Source: Halococcus morrhuae DSM 1307 (GTDB taxonomy: Archaea > Halobacteriota > Halobacteria > Halobacteriales > Halococcaceae). Taken from it: a DNA stretch of 33,776 nt. Location of the stretch: contig NZ_AOMC01000112.1 in NCBI RefSeq assembly GCF_000336695.1, positions 1 to 33,776 of the forward strand. Direction: 5' to 3'. A program made the position numbers and the translations under genes. Below, in pieces: positions 1 to 8,152 of this stretch. The notes below the pieces were generated by a model. The model was given only the letters and a program-made list of their open reading frames with translations, was not told where the DNA came from and did not search any database. Numbering within the stretch: position 1 is the stretch's first letter; every line of letters begins with the position of its first letter.

Positions 1-113
1 CCGCGATCGACGCGGTCCTCGCCGACGACCAACCCGCAGTCGAGACAGTACGTCTCCTCGCCGGCATCGTCCAACTGGCCATTACATTCCGGGCATGCTC
101 TGGTTGAATTCAT
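1..113 (-). CDS. tfb: Transcription initiation factor IIB (TFB), N-terminal fragment
   Basis: Only the first 37 codons lie in the window; the gene runs off the left edge. The translation starts MNSTRACPECNGQLDD and carries a zinc ribbon with C7-x2-C10 and C23-x2-C26, followed by GLVVGEDRVDR, which matches the N-terminal ribbon and the start of the B-finger region of archaeal TFB. TFB bridges TBP on the TATA box and RNA polymerase. Haloarchaea usually carry several TFB paralogues, so this may be a specialised copy. The start is the ATG at 113, supported by a TATA-like box 28 bp upstream. The cyclin-fold repeats that would confirm the call are outside the window; another zinc-ribbon protein remains possible. 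Confidence 0.75.
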   Translation of the reverse strand, partial: MNSTRACPECNGQLDDAGEETYCLDCGLVVGEDRVDR

Positions 114-136
114 ATACTAAACGATGCGATGCATCC

Positions 137-144
137 TATTTAAA
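137..144 (-). promoter_or_regulatory. TATA box of the TFB gene
   Basis: Read on the minus strand, TTTAAATA lies in an AT-rich stretch within otherwise GC-rich DNA. Its centre is about 28 bp before the ATG at 113, which fits a leaderless transcript. The rest of the 114-279 gap holds no gene that I can support. Confidence 0.6.
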
Positions 145-279
145 ATTTTTCTACGGAGTAAAATTATTAGAACAATCAGAGCAGAAACACGAGGGGAATA
201 CGACACCGTTCACTCCGAAGGGAGGTGGGGGAGGGGCGAAGAACGGTCGACGAACGATCGCGATCCGTGGACGATGTCG

Positions 280-705
280 CTATCGGGCGTTACGGATGTC
301 CTCGGCGATGACGTCGAGATCGTCCTCGGTGAGCTCGGGTCGGTCGCCGGCGACGACGTGGATCGGCGCGCCGCCGTCGTCGTCGAATCGGGGGATGATG
401 TGGCCGTGGAGGTGGGGGACTTCCTGGCCGGCAGCCGAGCCGTTGTTGAAAGCAACGTTCGAGCCGTCGGCGTCGGCGGCCGCCTCGACGGCGGGCGTCA
501 GTTGGTGGAGTACGGCGAAAACCTCGCGGGCGAGTTTCTCGGGGAGATCGTCGAGTCGCTCGTGGTGATCGTTCGGCACGACGAGCGTGTGGCCGGGCGC
601 GAGCGGGTTCGCGTCGAGGAAGGCGGTCACGTCGTCGGTCTCGTGGACGATGCGGCCGGGGATCTCGCCGGCGACGATCCCGCAGAACGGGCAGTCGTTC
701 GACAT
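280..705 (-). CDS. HIT family protein (histidine triad nucleotide hydrolase)
   Basis: This is a 141-residue HIT-domain protein. It begins MSNDCPFCGIVAGEIP, with a C5-x2-C8 pair typical of Zn-containing Hint-type proteins, and carries the histidine triad H98-L-H100-G-H102 in VPHLHGHIIP near the C-terminus. The family hydrolyses the phosphate bond of nucleoside monophosphate derivatives such as AMP-lysine or dinucleoside polyphosphates; the substrate here cannot be read. The ATG at 705 is chosen because family members start just before the CPFC motif; an upstream in-frame start at 732 would add nine non-conserved residues. The gene follows the uracil-DNA glycosylase gene on the same strand with a gap of 39 bp, so the two may be co-transcribed. 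A second HIT protein lies at 31815-32345. Confidence 0.92.
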   Translation of the reverse strand: MSNDCPFCGIVAGEIPGRIVHETDDVTAFLDANPLAPGHTLVVPNDHHERLDDLPEKLAREVFAVLHQLTPAVEAAADADGSNVAFNNGSAAGQEVPHLHGHIIPRFDDDGGAPIHVVAGDRPELTEDDLDVIAEDIRNAR

Positions 706-744
706 ACCTCGCATCTCACGTGCAGGGAGCAAGAAGGTTTGGCG

Positions 745-1374
745 TCACTCGACCCCAGCGAGCGTCTCGGCGATGGCGTCGAGATAGCCCTCGTAGGTGT
801 AGTCGAGCCGCGAGAGCCAGACGGCCTGATAGGAGGGATGGAGCACCGGGACGAGCGTCGTCCCCAGACCCCCGAGCGCGACCGGTTCGAGAATCGAGTC
901 GAGGAAGCCGTCGATGCTCTTCCCTTCGGTCGCGAGCAGGCTCGTCGTGGCGTGCTTGCCGGTCGCGATGACGGCGCGCGGTTCGATCTCTTCGATCTCG
1001 GTTTCGAGATACGGTCGGCAGTTCGTTCGCTCTTCGCTCGTGGGTTCGCGGTTCGACCCGTCCCCGCCCTCGGGGAAGCACTTGACAGCGTTCGTATAGT
1101 AGAGATCGTCGTTGTCGAAGTCGAGATCGCCAAAGAGCTCCCGAATCTTTCGTCCGGAGTGGCGCGCGGTGTAGGCCATGCCGGTCCAGTTGCCACCCTT
1201 CCAGCGGTCGGCCTCGGGCGTACCGGCACCGGGTGCCTCGCCGACCACCACGAGTTCTGCGTCGAGCGAACCGTTTCCCCACGAGATGTGTTCGCGGGCG
1301 TCGGCAAGCGCGGGACAGCGCTCACAGCCGGGCGCGAGGACGTTCTTCGAGTCGGGATCGGGATACTCGGGCAT
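745..1374 (-). CDS. Uracil-DNA glycosylase, family 4-type (Fe-S)
   Basis: A 209-residue protein with the hallmarks of Fe-S uracil-DNA glycosylases (COG1573). It has four cysteines at C17, C20, C99 and C119, with C99 in TNAVKCFP and C119 in a TNCRPYLE context, which match the [4Fe-4S] ligands of family 4 enzymes. GEAPG at 45-49 forms the uracil-binding and water-activating loop, and HPSY at 179-182 is the second active-site motif. The enzyme excises uracil arising from cytosine deamination. The residues between GEAPG and the second half (AGTPEADRWKGGNWTG) differ from the usual PFVG loop, so a haloarchaeal subfamily is likely. The ATG at 1374 gives a family-length protein; the open frame continues to 2490, but that part is antisense to ileS. 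The gene is divergent from ileS with a 120-bp gap. Confidence 0.88.
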   Translation of the reverse strand: MPEYPDPDSKNVLAPGCERCPALADAREHISWGNGSLDAELVVVGEAPGAGTPEADRWKGGNWTGMAYTARHSGRKIRELFGDLDFDNDDLYYTNAVKCFPEGGDGSNREPTSEERTNCRPYLETEIEEIEPRAVIATGKHATTSLLATEGKSIDGFLDSILEPVALGGLGTTLVPVLHPSYQAVWLSRLDYTYEGYLDAIAETLAGVE

Positions 1375-1494
1375 GATGAGTGTGCGTTCGGCCGGTTTGA
1401 GTCCGTTCCGGTCAGCGGATTCGCCCCGTTTCGGGTCCGACAGGTCGGTCTGCACAACCGAGGCTCCTTTAGTCCCCGCACGGGTAGGCGAGCC

Positions 1495-4400
1495 ATGAGC
1501 AGGTTCGAGCCGGTCGCGGACCGCTACGACCCCGATGCGGTCGAGGGCCGCGTCTTCGAGCAGTGGGACGAGACCGACGCCTATCGGAAGGCGACGGAAC
1601 ACCGCGCCGATGGCGAGGACTTCTTCTTCGTCGACGGTCCGCCCTACACGTCGGGTGCAGCCCATATGGGCACGACGTGGAACAAGACCCTGAAGGACGC
1701 CTACATCCGGTATCACCGGATGCAGGGCTACAATGTGACCGACCGGCCGGGCTACGACATGCACGGCCTGCCGATCGAGACCCGCGTCGAGGAGAAACTG
1801 GGTTTCGACAACAAGAAGGACATCGAGGCGTTCGGCATGGAGCCGTTCATCGAGGAGTGCAAGCAGTACGCCGACGAACAGCTCGACGGGCTCCAGTCGG
1901 ATTTCAAGTCCTTCGGCGTCTGGATGGACTGGGAGAACCCGTACAAAACCGTCGACCCCGAATACATGGAGGCGGCGTGGTGGGGGTTCGCGGAGGCCGC
2001 CGACCGTGGCCTCGTCGAGCAGGGAAAGCGCTCGATCACCCAGTGTCCCCGGTGTGAGACGGCCATCGCCAAAAACGAGGTCGAGTACCACGAGGTCGAG
2101 GACCCATCGATCTACGTCGAATTTCCGCTCCGCGAACGCGAGGGGAACCTCGTCATCTGGACGACGACACCCTGGACCGTCCCCGCCAACGAGTTCGTCG
2201 CGATCGACGAGGACGTCGAGTATCGGAAGGTCCGTGCGGAAAAAGACGGCCGAGAGGAGGTGCTCTATCTCGCCGCCGAGGTGGTCGAGGAAGTCCTGAA
2301 GAAAGGTCGCTACGACGACTACGAGATTCTCGACGAGCTCGACGGCGAGGAAATGGTCGGCTGGGAGTACGACCACCCGCTGGCCGAGGAAGTTCCCGAT
2401 CGCCCTGACGGCGAGGGTGTGGGCGAAGTTTACCATGCCGATTACGTCGAGGTCGATCGGACTGGTCTGGTCCACTCCGCACCGGGTCACGGTCAGGAGG
2501 ACTTCGAGCGCGGCTCGGAGCTCGATTTACCCATCTTCTGTCCCGTCGGCGGCGACGGCGTCTATCTCGACGACGCAGGGAAATACGCCGGCGAGTTCGT
2601 CCGCGACGCCAACGAGGGAATCATCGCCGATCTCGACGAGCGGGGACTGCTGCTCGCCGAGGAGACCTACGCCCACGACTACGGCCAGTGCTGGCGCTGT
2701 GACACGGACATCGTCTTCCTCGCCACCGATCAGTGGTTCATCACCGTCACCGACGTGAAGGAGGAGATGCTCGACAACATCGAAAACTCCGAGTGGCATC
2801 CCCAGGAAGCCCGCGACAACCGCTTCCGAGACTTCATCGAGGGCTCACCGGACTGGAACGTCTCGCGCCAGCGCTACTGGGGGATTCCCGTCCCTATTTG
2901 GACGCCCGAGGACTGGTCCGGCGAGATGGACGACGTGGTCGTGATCGGTACGCGCGAGGAGTTGGCCGAACGCGCCGACCAAACCGTGGACCCCGACGAG
3001 GTCGACCTCCACCGTCCGACCGTCGACGATCTCACGATCACCGAAGAGGGGACGACCTACACGCGCGTCCCGGACGTCTTCGACGTCTGGCTCGATTCGT
3101 CCGTCGCGTCGTGGGGCACGCTCGACTACCCTCAGGAAGAGGGCGAGTTTGAAGAACTCTGGCCGGCGGACCTCATCATGGAAGCCCACGACCAGACCCG
3201 CGGCTGGTTCTGGTCGCAGTTGGGGATGGGCACGGCGGCGCTCGGCGAAATCCCCTACGACGAGGTGTTGATGCACGGCTACGCCAACATGCCCGACGGC
3301 CGGGGGATGTCGAAATCGAAGGACATCACCGTCGAGCCCCAGGAGGTCATCGACGAGTACGGCGCGGACCCGATGCGGCTGTTCCTCCTGTCGGTCACAC
3401 CACAGGGCGACGACATGCGCTTCTCGTGGGACGAGACCGAGACGATGCAGCGCAACCTCAACATCCTCTGGAACGTCTTCCGCTTTCCCCTTCCCTACAT
3501 GCGCCTCGACGGGTTCGATCCCACCGAGATCACTCTCGACGACGTGACTCTCGAACGGGAGGACGAATGGGTTCTCTCGCGGCTGCAAACCGTCGAGCAG
3601 GAGATGACCGACGAGTGGGGCGAGTTCCGCCAGGACCGCGCGCTGCATGCCCTGCTCGATTTCGTCGTCGAGGACGTCTCGCGCTTCTACGTCCAGAGCG
3701 TGCGCGAGCGGATGTGGGAGGAGGCCGACAGCCCCTCGAAGCGTGCCGCGTACGCGACCTTCTACCGTGTGCTGCGGGAGGTCGTCGCGCTGCTCGCGCC
3801 GTACGCGCCGTTCGCCGCCGAGGAAATTTATGGTACTCTCACCGGCGACGACGAGTTCGACACGGTCCACATGTGCGACTGGCCCGAACCCGCCGACGAA
3901 CTCCGCAACGAACGGCTCGAACGCGAGGTCCGGGTCGCCCGCGGCGTCGAGGAGGCCGGCTCGGCAGCCCGACAGCAGGCCGAGCGCAAACTCCGCTGGC
4001 CGGTCACGCGTGTCGTCGTCGATGCCGAGAGCGAGGCGGTCGCCGACGCGGTGGAATCCCAGTCGGCGATCGTCGCCGATCGACTCAATGCCAGATCTGT
4101 GGATCTGATCGATCCCGACGAACGATGGGGCGAACTGCGATACAGCGCCAGCGCAGACATGAGCGTTCTCGGACCGGCGTTCGGCGATCGGTCGGGCGAG
4201 GTGATGACCGCGCTCAACGAAGCGCGAATCGAAGAACCGACGCTGGACGCGCTCGAAACCGCCGTTTCGGACGCGCTCGACGAGTCAGTGGAGCTCACGA
4301 ACGAGATGGTCGAGATCGTCACCGAGACGCCCGACGGCGTTGCCGCCGACACGTTCGATGCCGAGGGCGGTGGGACGGTCTACGTCGACACGACGCTCAC

Positions 4401-4683
4401 CGAGGACGTCGAAAGCGAGGGCTACGCGCGCGACGTCGTCCGACGGATCCAGGAGATGCGAAAGGAACTGGACCTCGATCTGGAGGCCGAGATCAGGGTC
4501 GAGCTCGACATCGTCGACGAGCGCGTTGCGAGGTTCGTCCGCGAGCACGAGGCACTCATCGGCGAGGAGGTCAGGGCTGCGACGTTCGGCGACGTCGCCG
4601 ACGGCCATCGTCGTGAGTGGGCAATCGAGGATACAACCGTCGAAATCGCCATCGTGCCGGTCGCCGAGGCGCGGGCGGACTAA
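1495..4683 (+). CDS. ileS: Isoleucyl-tRNA synthetase
   Basis: A 1062-residue class I aminoacyl-tRNA synthetase that charges tRNA-Ile. The HIGH signature appears as HMGT at 57-60 in PYTSGAAHMGTTWNK, and the KMSKS signature as GMSKSK with MSKSK at 605-609. The editing (CP1) domain lies between them and includes the TTTPWTVPAN motif. The C-terminal third is the helical anticodon-binding domain with the archaeal/eukaryotic-type extension. The phrase GYDMHGLPIE is diagnostic for IleRS of this clade. The start is the ATG at 1495; the frame is open upstream to 124 only because it is antisense to the uracil-DNA glycosylase and HIT genes. A weak TTTAGT box lies about 25 bp upstream. Its TAA stop overlaps the TAG stop of the convergent prs gene by three bases. 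Confidence 0.97.
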   Translation: MSRFEPVADRYDPDAVEGRVFEQWDETDAYRKATEHRADGEDFFFVDGPPYTSGAAHMGTTWNKTLKDAYIRYHRMQGYNVTDRPGYDMHGLPIETRVEEKLGFDNKKDIEAFGMEPFIEECKQYADEQLDGLQSDFKSFGVWMDWENPYKTVDPEYMEAAWWGFAEAADRGLVEQGKRSITQCPRCETAIAKNEVEYHEVEDPSIYVEFPLREREGNLVIWTTTPWTVPANEFVAIDEDVEYRKVRAEKDGREEVLYLAAEVVEEVLKKGRYDDYEILDELDGEEMVGWEYDHPLAEEVPDRPDGEGVGEVYHADYVEVDRTGLVHSAPGHGQEDFERGSELDLPIFCPVGGDGVYLDDAGKYAGEFVRDANEGIIADLDERGLLLAEETYAHDYGQCWRCDTDIVFLATDQWFITVTDVKEEMLDNIENSEWHPQEARDNRFRDFIEGSPDWNVSRQRYWGIPVPIWTPEDWSGEMDDVVVIGTREELAERADQTVDPDEVDLHRPTVDDLTITEEGTTYTRVPDVFDVWLDSSVASWGTLDYPQEEGEFEELWPADLIMEAHDQTRGWFWSQLGMGTAALGEIPYDEVLMHGYANMPDGRGMSKSKDITVEPQEVIDEYGADPMRLFLLSVTPQGDDMRFSWDETETMQRNLNILWNVFRFPLPYMRLDGFDPTEITLDDVTLEREDEWVLSRLQTVEQEMTDEWGEFRQDRALHALLDFVVEDVSRFYVQSVRERMWEEADSPSKRAAYATFYRVLREVVALLAPYAPFAAEEIYGTLTGDDEFDTVHMCDWPEPADELRNERLEREVRVARGVEEAGSAARQQAERKLRWPVTRVVVDAESEAVADAVESQSAIVADRLNARSVDLIDPDERWGELRYSASADMSVLGPAFGDRSGEVMTALNEARIEEPTLDALETAVSDALDESVELTNEMVEIVTETPDGVAADTFDAEGGGTVYVDTTLTEDVESEGYARDVVRRIQEMRKELDLDLEAEIRVELDIVDERVARFVREHEALIGEEVRAATFGDVADGHRREWAIEDTTVEIAIVPVAEARAD

Positions 4684-5525
4684 TCGAGCACGGCGGCGAC
4701 GGCCGGTGCGACGCTGACGACGCTCTCGGCGCGCTCGATCGTGTCCGTCCCGTAGACGGCCGCGACGCCGGCTCTGGCGAGACGGGTTCTGGCCATGCCG
4801 GCGAAGACCGGATGGACGCAGGTGACGAACACCTGGGCGGCGTCGTCGGTGAGATGTGAGACGGCTCCAGCCATCGTCGAGCCGGTGGCAATGATGTCGT
4901 CGACGAGCACGGCATCGCGTCCCGTGACGTCGGCGGTATGCGGTTCGAGCTCGACGTCCGTGCTGCTGTGGCGGGTCTTCTCGAAGTGGTCCGTTTCACC
5001 CGATCCGTAGGCGTCCCGTACTGTCTCCGCGAGGTCGATCGCACCTGCGTCGGGGGCGATGAACACCGGGTCGTCGAGTTCCGGCAGGGGGTCGGCGAGC
5101 CGTCCGGCGGCGTCGACAGTGGCACAGGGGACGTCGAAGAAGTCGCCGACGGATTCCTCGTGAGGGTTCACGGTGACGACGCGGTCGGTGCCGGTGCTCA
5201 GTGCGCGGGCGACCGCGCGGGCGGAGACGGGTTGGCCCGGTTCGAAGGCTCTGTCCTGGCGGGCGTAGCCCATGTAGGGGATCACGGTGACGACCTCGTT
5301 CGCGCCGGCCTCGCGGACGGCGTCCTGGAGCTGGAGTGCCTCGATGTGGGCGTCGCTCGTCGCAGTCGAACAGACGACGATTGCGCGTTCGGCGTCGAAG
5401 TCCGGCACCGCAACCTGCAGCTCGCCGTCGGGAAAGCGCTCGTAGGCCGTCTCCGCGAGCGGCTCGTCGAGCGCCGTCGCGAGCGCGCTGGCGAGCGATT
5501 GGGAGCCGGAGGCGCTGACGATCAT
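4680..5525 (-). CDS. prs: Ribose-phosphate pyrophosphokinase (PRPP synthetase)
   Basis: A 281-residue archaeal PRPP synthetase, somewhat shorter than the roughly 310-residue bacterial enzymes, as is usual in archaea. It makes PRPP from ribose 5-phosphate and ATP for nucleotide and histidine synthesis; upp and hisI in this window consume PRPP or its products. FPDGE at 31-35 and YARQDRAF at 87-94 form the ATP-binding and flexible-loop region, and DDIIATGST at 209-217 is the PRPP-binding loop. The ATG at 5525 is the natural start, with a TATA-like box 24 bp upstream that overlaps the stop codon of the preceding gene. The gap to that gene (5547-6329, same strand) is 21 bp, so read-through is also possible. 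It converges on ileS, and the two stop codons overlap. Confidence 0.96.
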   Translation of the reverse strand: MIVSASGSQSLASALATALDEPLAETAYERFPDGELQVAVPDFDAERAIVVCSTATSDAHIEALQLQDAVREAGANEVVTVIPYMGYARQDRAFEPGQPVSARAVARALSTGTDRVVTVNPHEESVGDFFDVPCATVDAAGRLADPLPELDDPVFIAPDAGAIDLAETVRDAYGSGETDHFEKTRHSSTDVELEPHTADVTGRDAVLVDDIIATGSTMAGAVSHLTDDAAQVFVTCVHPVFAGMARTRLARAGVAAVYGTDTIERAESVVSVAPAVAAVLD

Positions 5526-5545
5526 GTGTGCTCCTGTGACGGCCA

Positions 5546-5552
5546 GTTAAAC
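5546..5552 (-). promoter_or_regulatory. TATA-like box of prs, overlapping the upstream stop codon
   Basis: GTTTAAC on the minus strand contains the TAA stop codon (5547-5549) of the beta-propeller-like gene. It is centred about 24 bp before the prs ATG, so prs may have its own leaderless promoter in addition to any read-through from upstream. Confidence 0.5.
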
Positions 5553-6329
5553 GGGTTTTCGGTCCGCCGCGACGAGTGCGTGTGGTTCGCCGATCCCAAG
5601 GGGGTGGTCGCGCCAGCCGTCGTCGGTCCCGACGAGCAGTGTTCCGTCCGTCGCGACGGCATAGACCAGTCTCGCGTACGCGACCGCTGCGATCGGCTTT
5701 CCGATTCCGACGGGGTGCCACTCGCTGCCGTCGTGAGCGTAGAACTCGTTCGACGTTGCGGTGTGCGCTCGCCCGCCGTCAGTGTCGGCGCTCACCATCC
5801 GAAAATCGCCGGCGAGTTCGTCCATCCAGCCGTTGCCGAGGCGGTAGAGTCCGTTGGCGGTCGCGGCCCGTGGAACGCCCCCGACGGCGACGTCACGGAC
5901 CGCGTCGAGACCCGCGTGGGTGAGGCCGTCGTCCGTGAGTCGATAGATTCCTCCGTCCGTGGCGAGTAGGTCGCCGTTGATCGCGCGAACCGTCCCGATG
6001 GTGTCTACGTCGTGCCATTCGTCGTCGATTCGGCGTGCGACCCGTCCGTCCGGAGCGGCGGCGACGAGTCCGTCCTGGAAGCCGACCGCCGTCGCCGGGC
6101 CAAACCCCGTCTCCGTGAGCGATTCGCCGACCAGTACGTCTTCGTCGGTAGCCACGGCCAGTTTTTCGTCGACGGCGAGGTCGTGGGCGGGACGGCGGTC
6201 GCGGAGTTCGATCTCGCCCACGCGCTCGCCGGCGACCGAGACGCGGGTGAGGCCGATGTCGCTGGCGACGAACAGCCCCGTCGGCTCGGTGTTCGCGCCG
6301 TGGACGCGTTTTTCGTCGATGCTGCTCAT
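5547..6329 (-). CDS. Beta-propeller-like haloarchaeal protein
   Basis: A 260-residue soluble protein with no signal peptide or membrane segment. It is built of repeated short beta-strand-rich units of the type LLATDGGIYRLTDDGL, TANGLYRLGNGWMD and TDGTLLVGTDDGWRDH, recurring roughly every 35-45 residues. This pattern suggests a beta-propeller. I recall a family annotated in haloarchaea as an HVO_0234-type beta-propeller protein next to prs, and this copy is also immediately upstream of prs on the same strand; that identification is from memory and not checked. The biochemical function is unknown. The ATG at 6329 is chosen because upstream codons in the same frame (to 6470) encode the repetitive, basic translation typical of the dispersed repeat lying there. 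Confidence 0.7.
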   Translation of the reverse strand: MSSIDEKRVHGANTEPTGLFVASDIGLTRVSVAGERVGEIELRDRRPAHDLAVDEKLAVATDEDVLVGESLTETGFGPATAVGFQDGLVAAAPDGRVARRIDDEWHDVDTIGTVRAINGDLLATDGGIYRLTDDGLTHAGLDAVRDVAVGGVPRAATANGLYRLGNGWMDELAGDFRMVSADTDGGRAHTATSNEFYAHDGSEWHPVGIGKPIAAVAYARLVYAVATDGTLLVGTDDGWRDHPLGIGEPHALVAADRKPV

Positions 6330-6339
6330 ACGCGGATGC

Positions 6340-6756
6340 GCACGCCGAGCGGCGAAAGCGTTCCGGCGCGGCCGCGCCGGTTGCGGTACCTGGCGGATGA
6401 AGGGCGAGGTCGTTCGAAAGGCGCGAAGCGCCTTTCGTGATGACGAAACAGCTTCGTCGTTTCGAACCACGCGTGGTGTGAGCGGAGCGAACGCCGCGAC
6501 CGAAGGGAGCGCGCCGAGGGCTTCTGCGGTGCTGTGCGGTTTACGGTTGCGGTGGTGGATGCGTCCGCGCGAACGTAGTGAGCGCGGTTCACGAGAGACG
6601 CTTCGCGTCTCTCTGGCTCTCGTTCACTCCCTACGGTCGTTCACGAGAACACCGCGAACGAGGCCACAGGCCGAGTGAGCGGCAGTTTTTGGTCCAGATT
6701 TTTGCAAGGGGTTGAGCGCGCGAAGCGCGCGATTCCCCGCAGCAAAAAGGTGGGTC
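6340..6756 (-). repeat. Dispersed intergenic repeat, copy A (minus orientation)
   Basis: This gene-free stretch between divergent genes matches copy B (18206-18565) on the opposite strand. Exact shared blocks are 31 bp (6494-6524 against 18445-18475), 21 bp (6389-6409 against 18501-18521) and 16 bp (6577-6592 against 18312-18327), all in the same order, plus a similar leading module. Read on the minus strand it opens with a nested hairpin: GCAAAAA (6742-6748) pairs with TTTTTGC (6699-6705), CCCC (6735-6738) with GGGG (6708-6711), and the core is GCGCGC-gaa-GCGCGC (6716-6730). Two more triloop hairpins are internal: 6593-6613 (9-bp arms, loop TTC) and 6415-6437 (10-bp arms, loop GAA). No credible ORF is present. 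Boundaries are approximate. Confidence 0.8.
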
Positions 6757-6784
6757 GGAAGCGATTTGTGAGTCGGGCCGTCAG

Positions 6785-8152
6785 ATGACTCGAATGCAAC
6801 TGTTCGGGTCGAGTGGGATTCGCGGGGTCGCGAACGAGGAGGTGACGCCGACGCTCTGTCTGCAGATCGGGCTGGCCGTCGGGACGCTTGTCGGCGGGCA
6901 GGCGGCCGTCGGTCGGGACACGCGCGCGACGGGCGAGATGCTCGCCGACGCGACGGCGAGCGGGCTCGCGAGCGCCGGCAGCGACGTCGATCGGCTGGGT
7001 GTGCTGCCGACGCCGGCCCTCCAGTCGTACGCCGAGCGCGAGGGAGTGCCGGCGGTGATGATCACCGCCTCGCACAATCCGCCACAGTACAACGGGATCA
7101 AACTCGTCGGCAACGACGGCATCGAGTTCGGCGTCGACCAGTTGGAGCGGGTCGAGGAACTGCTCGACGACGGGACGTTCGAGCACGCTCGCTGGGACGA
7201 GACGGGGAACGCCCGACGGGTGACGAGCGCGCGCCGCGAGTACGTCGAGGAGGTCGTCGCGGCCGTCGATCGCGAGCGCATCGCCGCGGCCGATCTCACC
7301 GTGGCGCTCGATCCCGGTCACGGGGCGGGGTCGCTCACCAGCCCGGGATTGTTCAGGGAGCTCGGCTGTGAGGTCCACACGGTCAACGCCCAGCGTGACG
7401 GGAGCTTCCCGGGTCGTGATCCCGAACCGGTGCCGGAACATCTCGCGGATCTCGGTCGGCTGGTGCGCACAACGGATGCCGACGTCGGCATCGCCCACGA
7501 CGGTGACGCCGATCGGGCGATCTTCTTCGACGAGTTCGGGAACTACATCGAGGGCGACGCGACGCTCGCGGTGCTGGCCGGCGCGACGCTCGACGACGGC
7601 GACAGCACCGTCTCGGCGGTGACGGTCTCGCAACGACTGGTCGACATCGCCAGCGAGGCGGGCGCGGAGCTCGAACTCACACCCGTCGGGAGTACGCGCA
7701 TCATCTCGCGAGTGCGCGAGCTCCACGACGACGGTGTTTCGGTGCCGATCGCCGGCGAGGGCAACGGTGGCGTGCTCTTTCCCGACCACCGCCTCGCTCG
7801 CGACGGCGCGTACACCGCGGCTCGCTTCCTTGAACTGCTCGCCGATCGCTCGGCGAGCGCGGTCGTCGAGGCGGTCGGTGGCTATCACAACGTGCGGACG
7901 ACCGTCGGCTACGAGAGCGACGCCGACCGTGCGACGCTGCTCGCCGCGGCCGCAGCGTACGCCGACGAGAGCGAGGGTGAACTGAACGATACCGACGGCT
8001 ACCGACTCGACTTCGGCGACGCCTGGCTGCTCGTCCGCGAGAGCGGGACCGAACCCGTCGTGCGCATCTACACCGAGGCGCGCACCGAAGCGCGCGCCCA
8101 CGAGCTCGCCGACGGCATCGGCGACCGACTCGATCGCGCACTCGACGGCTGA
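6785..8152 (+). CDS. glmM: Phosphohexomutase, phosphoglucosamine mutase type
   Basis: A 455-residue alpha-D-phosphohexomutase. The catalytic phosphoserine is S96 in TASHNPPQYNG, the Mg-binding loop is DGDADR at 239-244, the sugar-recognition loop is GEGNGG at 324-329, and the phosphate-binding loop is RESGTEP near the C-terminus. The opening LFGSSGIRGVAN is typical of the GlmM branch, so conversion of glucosamine 6-phosphate to glucosamine 1-phosphate for surface-glycan precursors is the best guess; phosphomannomutase or phosphoglucomutase activity is possible. The start could be the ATG at 6785 or the one at 6794. No clear TATA box is seen. The repeat's leading hairpin ends only 36 bp upstream. 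The TGA stop directly abuts the stop codon of the convergent gene. Confidence 0.9.
   Translation: MTRMQLFGSSGIRGVANEEVTPTLCLQIGLAVGTLVGGQAAVGRDTRATGEMLADATASGLASAGSDVDRLGVLPTPALQSYAEREGVPAVMITASHNPPQYNGIKLVGNDGIEFGVDQLERVEELLDDGTFEHARWDETGNARRVTSARREYVEEVVAAVDRERIAAADLTVALDPGHGAGSLTSPGLFRELGCEVHTVNAQRDGSFPGRDPEPVPEHLADLGRLVRTTDADVGIAHDGDADRAIFFDEFGNYIEGDATLAVLAGATLDDGDSTVSAVTVSQRLVDIASEAGAELELTPVGSTRIISRVRELHDDGVSVPIAGEGNGGVLFPDHRLARDGAYTAARFLELLADRSASAVVEAVGGYHNVRTTVGYESDADRATLLAAAAAYADESEGELNDTDGYRLDFGDAWLLVRESGTEPVVRIYTEARTEARAHELADGIGDRLDRALDG

Noticed and set aside
124-1494. Upstream extension of the ileS frame
   Set aside because: It runs antisense through the HIT and uracil-DNA glycosylase genes and lacks synthetase similarity; the ATG at 1495 gives the conserved N-terminus.
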